Counted from the first letter of the stretch, positions 1 through 6,597 are shown. The stretch is DNA of 8,990 nucleotides from Pseudomonadota bacterium (GCA_023426225.1 JAFABD010000102.1:1-8990); one strand, 5' to 3'. Notes: generated by a model not told the origin, from the letters alone. Made by a program: numbers and translations.

Positions 1-552
1 GGCGCGGCCGGGCCGGTCACCTTGCGTTTCGACGCGAGCGGCAAGCGCATCGCCCCGGCCGCGCCGGTGACGCTCGACGGCTTTGCCCCCGCGGGCGGCG
101 CATCCAACCAGCCGATCACGCTTGATCTCGGCGGCAGCACGCAGACGAGCAACGCCTTCAGCGTCGTCACGCGCAATCAGGACGGCGCCGCGGTCGGCCA
201 GTTCCAGAGCGTCGCGGTGCGCGAGGACGGCGCCGTCACCGCCACCTTCTCCAATGGCGACACGCGCGTGCTGGGCAAGGTGGTGCTCGCGACCTTCGAC
301 AATCCGGCGGGGCTGCGCCAGCTCGGCAACAGCAGCTGGGCGGCATCGGGACTGTCGGGCCAGCCCGATCTGGGGCTGCCCGGCGACGGCGGCTATGGCT
401 CGCTGATGTCGGGCGCGATCGAGCAGTCGAACGTCGACATGACCGCCGAGCTCGTCGCGCTGATCGCGGCACAGCGCAATTATCAGGCAAACGCCAAGGC
501 GCTCGATACGCAGAACCAGATCTCGCAGACCATCTTCAACATGCGCAGCTGA
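1..552 (+). CDS. flgE: Flagellar hook protein FlgE, C-terminal part (5' end outside window)
   Basis: The reading frame is open from base 1 to the TGA at 550-552, giving about 183 residues, so the start lies upstream of the window. A TTG at 22 is in frame but is internal. FlgE polymerises outside the cell into the hook, the flexible joint between rod and filament. The fragment has the late middle domain ('AVREDGAVTATFSNGDTRVLGKVVLATFDNPAGLRQLG') and then the C-terminal rod/hook box 'GAIEQSNVDMTAELVALIAAQRNYQANAKAL', which forms the D0 coiled-coil helix. It ends 'TQNQISQTIFNMRS'. FlgE, FlgF and FlgG share this C-terminal box. FlgE is favoured because flgF and flgG follow in canonical order, and because 'LIAAQRNYQANAK' with an end near 'IFNMR' is typical of hook proteins. 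It sits 20 bp before flgF, so co-transcription is likely. Confidence 0.93.
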   Translation, partial: GAAGPVTLRFDASGKRIAPAAPVTLDGFAPAGGASNQPITLDLGGSTQTSNAFSVVTRNQDGAAVGQFQSVAVREDGAVTATFSNGDTRVLGKVVLATFDNPAGLRQLGNSSWAASGLSGQPDLGLPGDGGYGSLMSGAIEQSNVDMTAELVALIAAQRNYQANAKALDTQNQISQTIFNMRS

Positions 553-572
553 GCGCACGAAAGGCGGGGGCC

Positions 573-1319
573 ATGGACCGGCTCGTCTACACCACGCTTT
601 CGGGCCTGCGCAGCCAGATGCAGGCGCAGGCCACGATCGCGAACAACATCGCCAACGCCTCGACGATCGGCTTTCGCGCCGATCGGGTGCGGTTCGACCG
701 CGTCGTGCTCGAGGGGCAGGGGCTCGAAACGCGCCAGTTCGCGGCCGAGGAGGTCGACGATCTCGAACGCGCGCCCGGAACGATCGTCCAGACGGGACGT
801 CCGCTCGACATCGCGGTGTCGGGCGACACCTGGATCGCGATCCAGGCCGCCGACGGCAGCGAGGCCTATACGCGGCGCGGCGATCTGAACGTCGCCGCAT
901 CGGGGGTGCTTGAGACGGGCGACGGCATGCCGGTGATGGGTGGAAGCGGGCCGATCACCCTGCCGCCGTTCCAATCGGTCGCGATCGCGCCCGACGGAAC
1001 GGTTTCGATCGTGCCGCCCGGCGGCGACCCCGCCCAGCCGCAGGTGATCGACCGGATCCGGCTGGTCAGCGCGTCGGGAAGCGCGACGAGCAAAGGGCTC
1101 GACAACCAGCTCCACGTCCGCGGCGGCGGTGCGTTGCCCGAGGATCTGGACGCGCGGCTCCAATCGGGGGCGCTCGAGCAGTCGAACGTCAATCTGACCC
1201 AGGCGCTGGTCGACATGATCGAGAACCAGCGCAGCTACGAGGTGCAGGCCAACCTGCTCAAGGAAGCCCGCACCATGGACGAAGGCGGCGCGTCGATCAT
1301 GCGCGTGTCGAGCCAGTAA
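573..1319 (+). CDS. flgF: Flagellar proximal rod protein FlgF
   Basis: The 248-residue product is close to the usual FlgF length (about 250). FlgF is part of the proximal rod, the drive shaft crossing the periplasm, and is exported by the flagellar type III apparatus without a cleaved signal. Residues 1-40 carry the N-terminal rod box (LSGLRSQMQAQATIANNIANASTIGFRADR). The central part has 'GDTWIAIQAADGSEAYTRRGDLNVAASGVL', the repeat region shared by FlgE, FlgF and FlgG. The C-terminal box 'LEQSNVNLTQALVDMIENQRSYEVQANLLKEA' starts near residue 201. The ATG at 573 follows a purine-rich AAGGCGGGGG (561-570), which serves as a modest ribosome binding site. FlgF rather than FlgG is chosen from gene order, length and the diverged N-terminus ('MDRLVYTTLSGL'). 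Confidence 0.95.
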   Translation: MDRLVYTTLSGLRSQMQAQATIANNIANASTIGFRADRVRFDRVVLEGQGLETRQFAAEEVDDLERAPGTIVQTGRPLDIAVSGDTWIAIQAADGSEAYTRRGDLNVAASGVLETGDGMPVMGGSGPITLPPFQSVAIAPDGTVSIVPPGGDPAQPQVIDRIRLVSASGSATSKGLDNQLHVRGGGALPEDLDARLQSGALEQSNVNLTQALVDMIENQRSYEVQANLLKEARTMDEGGASIMRVSSQ

Positions 1320-1346
1320 CGCCCACAGCAAGGAGAGGCAGCCGCC

Positions 1347-2135
1347 ATGGGATCTTCGGCAATGCACATCGCGCGGACCGGGCTCGACGCCCAGGATACG
1401 CGCATGCAGGTGATTTCGAACAACCTCGCCAACGTCAACACGACGGCGTTCAAGCGCGATCGCGCGTCGTTCCAGACGCTTGCCTATCAGGTCGTCACCG
1501 CCCCCGGCGCCGCGAGCACGGCCGAAACGCGCTATGCGACCGGGCTCAACCTCGGCACCGGCGTGCGCGTACAGGGAACCAGCCGGATCGAAACGCAGGG
1601 CGCGCTCAGCCAGACCGACAATGCGCTCGACCTCGCGGTCGACGGCAACGGCTATTTCCAGGTCCAGCTTCCCAACGGCCAGCTCGGCTACACCCGCGCC
1701 GGCAACTTCTCGCGTTCGGCGGAGGGCGCGATCGTCACCGCCGAAGGCTATCCGGTCAGCCCCGGCATCACGATTCCCGAAGGCGCCACCGCGATCACGA
1801 TCGGCCTCGACGGCACGGTGAGCGCGAAGCTGCAGGGGCAGACCGAGGCGACGACGCTCGGCCAGATCCAGGTCGCCAATTTCCCCAATCCGGCGGGGCT
1901 TCAGGCGATGGGCGACAACTACCTCACCGAAACGGCTGCGAGCGGCAGCGCCAGCTTCGGCGCGCCGGGGCAGGACGGGCGCGGCAAGGTGCGCCAGGGC
2001 ATGCTCGAGGCGTCGAACGTCAACGTCGTCCAGGAGCTGGTCGACATGATCGAGACGCAGCGCGCCTATGAGGTCAATTCCAAGATGATCTCGGCCACCG
2101 ACGAGATGCTGAAATATGTCAACCAGAACATCTGA
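1347..2135 (+). CDS. flgG: Flagellar distal rod protein FlgG
   Basis: The product has 262 residues, against about 260 in enterobacteria. FlgG forms the stiff distal rod that passes through the P and L rings and joins the hook. Residues 8-40 are the N-terminal rod box (IARTGLDAQDTRMQVISNNLANVNTTAFKRDRA). Next come the FlgG-typical 'FQTLAYQVVTAPGA', then 'GLNLGTGVRVQGTSRIETQGALSQTDNALDLAVDGNGYFQVQLPNG' and 'AITIGLDGTVSA'. The C-terminal box 'LEASNVNVVQELVDMIETQRAYEVNSKMISATDEMLK' covers about residues 220-256. The ATG at 1347 is preceded by AAGGAGAGG at 1330-1338, a strong ribosome binding site. The gap after flgF is 27 bp. The last 20 bases overlap the start of flgH in another frame. Confidence 0.97.
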   Translation: MGSSAMHIARTGLDAQDTRMQVISNNLANVNTTAFKRDRASFQTLAYQVVTAPGAASTAETRYATGLNLGTGVRVQGTSRIETQGALSQTDNALDLAVDGNGYFQVQLPNGQLGYTRAGNFSRSAEGAIVTAEGYPVSPGITIPEGATAITIGLDGTVSAKLQGQTEATTLGQIQVANFPNPAGLQAMGDNYLTETAASGSASFGAPGQDGRGKVRQGMLEASNVNVVQELVDMIETQRAYEVNSKMISATDEMLKYVNQNI

Positions 2136-2823
2136 CCCGCGCGGCGGCGCCGCCACCGCGTGCACGGTCGCGCTGGTGGGCGTGCTCGCCCTCGCGGCCC
2201 TTTCCCCGCCGGCACAGGCACAGGGGCGGCGGCGCGTGATCGAGGACTTCTCCGCCACGCTCGCCCCGCCCCCGACCGCGCCAGCCGCCGCCAATGGCGC
2301 CATCTTCCAGCCCGGCGACGGCTATGCCGCGCTGTACGAGGGGCAGCGCGCGCGCCGCGTGGGCGATCCGCTGACGATCGTGCTCGTCGAACGCACCAGC
2401 GCTTCCAAGTCGGCGGGATCCAAGCTCGACAGTTCGGGCGGATTGTCGCTGACGCCGCCGGCATCGGGGCCACTGTCATTCGATGCGGGCGCCGCCAAGC
2501 TCAGCGGCGGGCGCAACTTCTCGGGCACGGGGTCGGCCGATCAGGCCAATGCGCTGTCGGGTGAGATCAGCGTGACCGTCGCCGCCGTCTATCCCAACGG
2601 CACGATGCTGGTGCAGGGCCAGAAGCGCGTGACGCTCAACCGCGGCGACGAGTTCGTCCAGATCCGCGGCATCGTCCGCCCCGCCGATATCGACGTGCAG
2701 AATCGCGTCGCCTCGACGCGCGTCGCCGATGCCCGCATCGCCTATACCGGCAAGGGCGATGTCGCCCGCGCCAGCCGACAGGGCTGGCTCAGCCGATTCT
2801 TCCAGATGATCAGCCCGTTTTGA
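2116..2823 (+). CDS. flgH: Flagellar L-ring protein FlgH, without a recognisable lipobox
   Basis: The product has 235 residues, near the usual 230. FlgH forms the L ring, the outer-membrane bushing of the flagellar rod. Mature-part hallmarks are clear: 'ANGAIFQPGDGYAALYEGQRARRVGDPLTIVLVERTSASKSAGS', then 'NALSGEISVTVAAVYPNGTMLVQGQKRVTLNRGDEFVQIRGIVRPADID' and 'VASTRVADARIAYTGKGDVARASRQGWLSRFFQMISPF'. Well-studied FlgH proteins are lipoproteins with a cysteine just after the hydrophobic signal segment. Here the only cysteine near the N-terminus, Cys16, precedes the hydrophobic core (about residues 17-30), which ends in AQA (33-35) followed by Gln36. That looks like a signal peptidase I site. 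The ATG at 2116 overlaps flgG by 20 bp and has no clear Shine-Dalgarno sequence, so translation is probably coupled to flgG. A later GTG at 2176 would destroy the signal peptide. Confidence 0.96.
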   Translation: MSTRTSDPRGGAATACTVALVGVLALAALSPPAQAQGRRRVIEDFSATLAPPPTAPAAANGAIFQPGDGYAALYEGQRARRVGDPLTIVLVERTSASKSAGSKLDSSGGLSLTPPASGPLSFDAGAAKLSGGRNFSGTGSADQANALSGEISVTVAAVYPNGTMLVQGQKRVTLNRGDEFVQIRGIVRPADIDVQNRVASTRVADARIAYTGKGDVARASRQGWLSRFFQMISPF

Positions 2824-2826
2824 CCC

Positions 2827-2831
2827 GGAGG
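2827..2831 (+). promoter_or_regulatory. Ribosome binding site that fixes the flgI start
   Basis: GGAGG lies 6 nt before the ATG at 2838. It favours that ATG over the in-frame TTG at 2820, which would overlap the flgH stop and add six residues (MTRRPP) before a textbook signal peptide. Confidence 0.8.
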
Positions 2832-2837
2832 CCCCCG

Positions 2838-3959
2838 ATGCGCCTGCGTTCCCTTCTCCTTGGCCTGATATGTGCCCTTGCCACCGTGCCGGCGCTCGTC
2901 CTCCCCGCGACGCCCGCGCTGGCGCAGCGGATCAAGGATCTCGGCAGCTTTCAGGGCATCCGCAGCAACCAGCTCACCGGCTATGGCGTCGTCGTCGGGC
3001 TTCCGGGCACCGGCGACGACAATCTGGAATATACCGTCCAGTCGATGAAGGGCGTCGCCTCGCGCTTCGGGCTGCAACTGCCGCCCAGCGCGGCGCCGGG
3101 GCTCAAAAATGCCGCGGTCGTGATGGTGACGGCCGAACTGCCGCCCTTTGCCAAGCCGGGGCAAAAGCTCGACATCACCGTCTCGTCGATGGGCAAGGCC
3201 AAGTCGCTGCGCGGCGGCACGCTGATCCTCACGCCGCTGATGGGCGCCGATGGCCAGATCTACGCGATGGCGCAGGGCAATCTCGCGGTCGGCGGTCTCG
3301 GCGCCGAGGGGGCCGACGGATCGAAGATCGTCGTCAACACACCCTCAAGCGGCCGGATTCCCGAAGGCGCCACCGTCGAGCGCACCGTCGATACCGGCTT
3401 CGACCGGACGCCGGTGCTGACCTTCAATCTCGCCCGCGCCGACTTCACGACCGCGCAGCGCGTCCAGGACGCGATCAACGCCCGCCTCGGAGCGGCGCGG
3501 GCGCGGGCGATCGACGGCGTGTCGATCGCGGTGACGGCCCCGCCCGGCGCCGACATTCGCGCCGAAATGATGGCGGAGATCGAGAATCTGCGCGTCGAAC
3601 CCGGCGAAGCGGCAGCCCGCGTGATCGTGAACGCGCGCACGGGCACCGTCGTCATCAACGCGGCGGTGCGCGTCAGTCCTGCCGCGGTCACGCACGGCAA
3701 ACTCACCGTCCGGATCGACGAGATGCAGCGCGTGTCGCAGCCCGCGCCGTTCAGCCGCGGCGAAACCGCGCTCGAACAGCACAGCGCCGTCGACATTGCC
3801 GAGGAGAAACGTCCGATGTTCCTGTTCAATCCCGGCCCGCGGCTGTCCGACGTCGTCAAGGCGGTGAACGCCATCGGGGCATCGCCTGCTGATCTGGTGG
3901 CGATCCTAGAGGCGCTCAAGGAAGCCGGCGCGCTCAAGGCCGAACTGGTGGTGCTGTGA
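2838..3959 (+). CDS. flgI: Flagellar P-ring protein FlgI
   Basis: The product has 373 residues from ATG 2838, against about 365 in E. coli. FlgI is secreted by Sec to the periplasm and assembles the P ring around the distal rod in the peptidoglycan layer. Residues 1-29 form a signal peptide: MRLR, a hydrophobic core 'SLLLGLICALATVPALVL', and ALA (27-29) before Gln30. The mature protein opens with 'RIKDLGSFQGIRSNQLTGYGVVVGLPGTGDD', an FlgI signature. Further family blocks are 'KNAAVVMVTAELPPFAKPGQKLDITVSSMGKAKSLRGGTLILTPLMGADGQIYAMAQGNLAVGG', 'IPEGATVER', 'ARVIVNARTGTVVINAAVRVSPAAVTHGKLTVRI' and the C-terminal 'LSDVVKAVNAIGASPADLVAILEALKEAGALKAELVVL'. The gene starts 14 bp after flgH, and its TGA shares four bases with the GTG start of flgJ. 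Confidence 0.98.
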   Translation: MRLRSLLLGLICALATVPALVLPATPALAQRIKDLGSFQGIRSNQLTGYGVVVGLPGTGDDNLEYTVQSMKGVASRFGLQLPPSAAPGLKNAAVVMVTAELPPFAKPGQKLDITVSSMGKAKSLRGGTLILTPLMGADGQIYAMAQGNLAVGGLGAEGADGSKIVVNTPSSGRIPEGATVERTVDTGFDRTPVLTFNLARADFTTAQRVQDAINARLGAARARAIDGVSIAVTAPPGADIRAEMMAEIENLRVEPGEAAARVIVNARTGTVVINAAVRVSPAAVTHGKLTVRIDEMQRVSQPAPFSRGETALEQHSAVDIAEEKRPMFLFNPGPRLSDVVKAVNAIGASPADLVAILEALKEAGALKAELVVL

Positions 3960-4294
3960 GCATGGTCGTTCCGCCCGCGCGCACCGTCGCCCCCGCCGGG
4001 GCGACCGCACCCGATCGTTCGCGGCTGGCGACGCACGCCAATCTCGACGCGGCGGGACAGCGGTTCGAGGCGATCTTCACCGGGATGATGCTCAAGTCGA
4101 TGCGCCAGGCGCGGCTCGCCGACGGGCTGTTCGACAGCCAGGCGCAGCAGCAGTTCCGCGACATGCAGGATCAGCAGCTCGCACAGGCGATGGCGGCGCA
4201 TGCGCCGATCGGCATCGGTCGCGCGATGACCGATTTCCTCGGCCGCAACGCCGCGCTGCCTGCCGATGCGGCGTCGAAGGAGCCTCGGCGATGA
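3956..4294 (+). CDS. flgJ: Short flagellar rod-assembly protein FlgJ (rod-binding domain only)
   Basis: The product is 112 residues and holds only the N-terminal rod-binding/chaperone domain of FlgJ: 'AAGQRFEAIFTGMMLKSMRQARLADGLFDSQAQQQFRDMQDQQLAQAMAAHAPIGIGRAMTDFL' (residues 32-95). This aligns with the enterobacterial 'MFVQMMLKSMRDALPKDGLF' region. The C-terminal glucosaminidase domain of two-domain FlgJ (over 300 residues) is absent. The gene ends by running directly into flgK, so it has not been interrupted. Single-domain FlgJ is usual in alphaproteobacteria, where a separate enzyme opens the peptidoglycan. The start is GTG 3956, overlapping the flgI stop (GTGA). An ATG at 3962, two codons later, is possible. 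No clear Shine-Dalgarno sequence is visible, so coupling to flgI is likely. The N-terminal 25 residues are Ala/Pro-rich and probably disordered. Confidence 0.93.
   Translation: MSMVVPPARTVAPAGATAPDRSRLATHANLDAAGQRFEAIFTGMMLKSMRQARLADGLFDSQAQQQFRDMQDQQLAQAMAAHAPIGIGRAMTDFLGRNAALPADAASKEPRR
4276..4282 (+). promoter_or_regulatory. flgK ribosome binding site inside the 3' end of flgJ
   Basis: GAAGGAG lies 8 nt before the flgK ATG at 4291. This strong site, placed within flgJ codons, supports efficient flgK translation in addition to ATGA stop/start coupling. Confidence 0.75.
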
Positions 4295-5631
4295 GCGACC
4301 TGCTTTCGATCGGCGCTTCGGGTGTCCGCGCCTATCAGACGGCGCTCACCACGACGTCGGAGAACATCGCCAATGCCGATGTCGCGGGCTATGCCCGCCG
4401 AACGACACGGCTCGACGAGGTGCGCGCCGCCGGGGGCGCGCAGAGCCGCACGATCGACGGCTCGGGCGTCGTCGCGAGTGCGGTGGTGCGCACGGCCGAC
4501 GCGTTTCGCCAGGACGAGGTGCGACGCACCGGCGCCGATCTGGCCCGGACCGAAGCCGGGATCGGCTGGCTCGAGCGGATCGAGAACAGCCTGTCGGCAA
4601 GCGCCGTCGACACGCGGATCGACGCCTTTTTCGCGGCAGCCACACGGCTCGCCGCCGACCCGACTGCCGGCGCCGCCCGCGCGACGCTGCTTGAAACCGC
4701 ATCCGGCGTGGCCGGCGCCTTTGCGACCGCGCGCGCCGGGCTGGACGCCGCGATGGGCGATCTCGACGCGCAAGCGGAGGCAACGGTGGGTTCGCTCAAC
4801 GCGCTCACGGCGGCGCTGGCCCGCGTCAATGGCGCCATCGGGCGCAGCAGTGCCGGCACCAGCGGATCGGCGGCACTGCTCGACCAGCGCGACGCGATCC
4901 TCGAACAGATGAGCGCGATCAGCGACGTCAACGTGACGCTCGACGCCGCGGGGCGCGCGCAGGTTCGCGCGGGCGGGCCGGGCGGGCCGCTTCTCGTCAG
5001 CGGCGATCAGGCGGCAACGCTCACCTATGTCCGCGCCGACGATGGCGGCGCCTCGTTCGCCGTCCATGGCGATGACGGTATCCGCCCGCTGCTCCCGCAG
5101 GGTGGCGCACTCGCGGGAATCGCCGACGGCGCGCAGCGGATCGGCGATGCCACGCGTGCGCTCGACGCGGTCGCGACGCAGTTCGTCGATGCGGTCAACC
5201 AGGTCCAGGCCCAGGGGGACGACGCCAACGGAATGCCCGGGCAGCCGATCTTCGCGATCGGCGACCCGCCCGCGCGAATATCGCTCGTGATGGGCAACCC
5301 CGCGGCAATCGCGGCTGCCGCACGCGGCGCGGGCGGACGCGACAACAGCAATGCGGTCGCGCTCGCGACGCTCGGGCGCACAACGGGTGCCGCAGCCGCG
5401 ATTGCCGATCTGACGACCGGCAACGCCGCGGCGCTGTCGGCGCGGCGAACGCTCGGCGAGGCGCAACGCGCGATGCACGACGGCGCCGTCGGCAGTCGCG
5501 ATGCCGCCAGTGCGGTCAATACCGATGAAGAGGCGGTCGACCTGCTCCGTTTTCAAAAGGCGTATCAGGCGAGCAGCAAGGTGATCCAGACCGCCCGCGA
5601 CATCTTCGAAACCCTGCTCAACATCCGGTGA
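4291..5631 (+). CDS. flgK: Flagellar hook-associated protein 1, FlgK (short form)
   Basis: The product has 446 residues, about 100 fewer than the roughly 547 of E. coli FlgK. FlgK is the first junction protein added to the hook tip, and together with FlgL it lets the filament attach. The N-terminal D0/D1 helix region is clear: 'LLSIGASGVRAYQTALTTTSENIANADVAGYARRTTRLDEV' (residues 4-44), the hook/rod box. The C-terminal 40 residues, 'VNTDEEAVDLLRFQKAYQASSKVIQTARDIFETLLNIR', match the family end. A middle segment 'LLDQRDAILEQMSAISDVNVTLDAAGRAQV' is also typical of FlgK. The missing length falls in the variable surface-exposed centre, and both assembly ends are intact, so this looks like a compact natural form. 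The ATG overlaps the flgJ stop (ATGA). Confidence 0.97.
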   Translation: MSDLLSIGASGVRAYQTALTTTSENIANADVAGYARRTTRLDEVRAAGGAQSRTIDGSGVVASAVVRTADAFRQDEVRRTGADLARTEAGIGWLERIENSLSASAVDTRIDAFFAAATRLAADPTAGAARATLLETASGVAGAFATARAGLDAAMGDLDAQAEATVGSLNALTAALARVNGAIGRSSAGTSGSAALLDQRDAILEQMSAISDVNVTLDAAGRAQVRAGGPGGPLLVSGDQAATLTYVRADDGGASFAVHGDDGIRPLLPQGGALAGIADGAQRIGDATRALDAVATQFVDAVNQVQAQGDDANGMPGQPIFAIGDPPARISLVMGNPAAIAAAARGAGGRDNSNAVALATLGRTTGAAAAIADLTTGNAAALSARRTLGEAQRAMHDGAVGSRDAASAVNTDEEAVDLLRFQKAYQASSKVIQTARDIFETLLNIR

Positions 5632-5635
5632 GGAG
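5631..5635 (+). promoter_or_regulatory. Ribosome binding site for flgL
   Basis: AGGAG starts at the last base of the flgK stop and lies 4 nt before the ATG at 5640. The spacing is short but workable. It argues for ATG 5640 rather than the in-frame GTG at 5628, which has no comparable site upstream. Confidence 0.6.
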
Positions 5636-5639
5636 CGCC

Positions 5640-6524
5640 ATGCGCGTCGCGACTTCGCAGCTTTACGATCGATCGCTGGCGCAAATGACGCGCCTCTATG
5701 CCGATGCCGATGCGATCCAGACGTCGATCGGCACCGAAAAGCGCTACGCCGCCCCCTCGGCTTCACCCGCCGCTTACCGCCAGTTGCGCAGTCTGGCGGG
5801 CGCGACAGAGGCGGATGGGGCATTCGCTGCCAATATCCGCGCCGCGCAGGCGACGCTCGATGCCGGCGATGCGGCGCTCGGGTCGATCGAGACGCAGCTC
5901 CAGCGCGCGCTCGAACTGGCGGCGCAGGCCGCCACCGGCACCCTGTCCGATGCCCAGCGCGCGGCGATGGGGAGCGAGCTCGATGCGGTGCTGACGACGG
6001 TCCTCGGGCTTGCGAACGACAGGGGGCCGGACGGCCAGCCGCTGTTCGGCGGCACCGCCACCGAGCCGCCCTATCGTCGGGCGGCCGATGGCAGCATCGC
6101 CTATGTCGGCAGCGCGGGCGCGGCGCAGGTGCCGATCGGCGCCGACGCGCAGATCGAGACGGGCGTTACCGGGAATCGCGCGCTGGGAGATATCTTCGCG
6201 GTGCTGGGGACGCTCGCCGCGGCAGTTCGCAGCGGCGGCGACGTCCATGCGGCGGGGAGCGCGGCGCTGGCCGGAATCCAGTCGAGCGTCGCCAGCGTGG
6301 CCAGCGCACGCGCGTCGCTCGGCGCGCGATCGGCGCGGCTTGATGTGGAAAGTCAGCGGCTTACCGATGTCGGCGAGGCACGCGAGAGCCAGCGCGCCGC
6401 GACCGAGGATACCGACATCGCCGGCGCGACGATCGCGCTGCAGCGCACGCTTACCGTGCTCCAGGCGACGCAGGCGAGCTTTTCGAAGCTGAGCGGGCTG
6501 TCGCTGTTCGATTATCTGCGCTGA
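5640..6524 (+). CDS. flgL: Flagellar hook-associated protein 3, FlgL
   Basis: The product has 294 residues from ATG 5640 (E. coli FlgL has about 317). FlgL is the second junction protein between hook and filament and belongs to the flagellin-like family. The start 'MRVATSQLYDRSLAQMTRLYADADAIQTSIGTEKRYAAPSASPAAYRQL' parallels the enterobacterial 'MRFSTQMMYQQNM...STGKRVVNPSDDP', which supports this ATG over GTG 5628 (four residues longer). The flagellin-type N-terminal helices run to about residue 130. The segment 'DRGPDGQPLFGGT' is the usual 'LFGG' motif. The C-terminal 'EDTDIAGATIALQRTLTVLQATQASFSKLSGLSLFDYLR' is the family's D0 helix. It could be mistaken for a flagellin, but its position directly after flgK and the 'GLSLFDYLR' ending favour FlgL. 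It is probably the last gene of the operon. Confidence 0.95.
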   Translation: MRVATSQLYDRSLAQMTRLYADADAIQTSIGTEKRYAAPSASPAAYRQLRSLAGATEADGAFAANIRAAQATLDAGDAALGSIETQLQRALELAAQAATGTLSDAQRAAMGSELDAVLTTVLGLANDRGPDGQPLFGGTATEPPYRRAADGSIAYVGSAGAAQVPIGADAQIETGVTGNRALGDIFAVLGTLAAAVRSGGDVHAAGSAALAGIQSSVASVASARASLGARSARLDVESQRLTDVGEARESQRAATEDTDIAGATIALQRTLTVLQATQASFSKLSGLSLFDYLR

Positions 6525-6544
6525 GCGAACGCACGTTTTTATCC

Positions 6545-6571
6545 GCAAGTTTGCGCCCGACGGGCCGTTTA
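6545..6571 (+). promoter_or_regulatory. Candidate sigma-28 (FliA-type) promoter for motAB
   Basis: GCAAGTTT (6545-6552), 11 bases, then GCCGTTTA (6564-6571). The enterobacterial FliA consensus is TAAAGTTT-N11-GCCGATAA. Each half matches at 6 of 8 positions and the spacing is exact. An A/T-containing patch (GTTTTTAT, 6535-6542) lies just upstream. The expected transcription start is near 6578-6580, giving a leader of about 45 nt before the motA ATG. The gap is the only one over 30 bp between genes in the window. This is a match by eye. A chance match in GC-rich DNA is possible, because the GCCG half is compositionally cheap. Confidence 0.5.
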
Positions 6572-6583
6572 ACAGCATGGAAT

Positions 6584-6597
6584 GGCCGATTTCGGCC
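6584..6597 (+). promoter_or_regulatory. Perfect palindrome (leader hairpin) upstream of motA
   Basis: GGCCGATTTCGGCC is fully self-complementary as GGCCGA-TT-TCGGCC. As RNA it would form a five-pair GC stem closed by a four-base ATTT loop, 8 nt before the G-run (6605-6610) that is the only candidate motA ribosome binding site. Its right arm is also complementary to an upstream arm, CGGGCCG (6561-6567) with CGGCCCG (6593-6599), so two folds exclude each other. No T-run follows, so it is not a standard terminator. It could be an operator, a leader structure affecting translation, or chance in GC-rich DNA. Confidence 0.35.

Noticed and set aside
483..2303. 606-codon open frame on the - strand opposite flgF and flgG
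   Set aside because: It is antisense to two clear flagellar genes. Its product is Arg/Asp/Gly-rich, low in complexity and resembles no family. Long antisense frames are expected in GC-rich DNA with biased third positions.
4171..5823. 550-codon - strand frame opposite flgK
   Set aside because: It is antisense to flgK, whose both ends match the family. The product is Arg-rich with no recognisable domain.
6517..6541. Possible intrinsic terminator after flgL (TGCG-N9-CGCA then CGTTTTTA)
   Set aside because: The stem has only four pairs and the T-run is five long with two bases between. This is too weak to call. It may add slight termination but could equally be the A/T-rich upstream part of the motA promoter.
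6585..6592. GCCGATTT as an alternative sigma-28 -10 element
   Set aside because: The -10 match is good, but no -35-like element lies 11 bases upstream (6566-6573 is CGTTTAAC). The site at 6545-6571 fits both halves and the spacing better.
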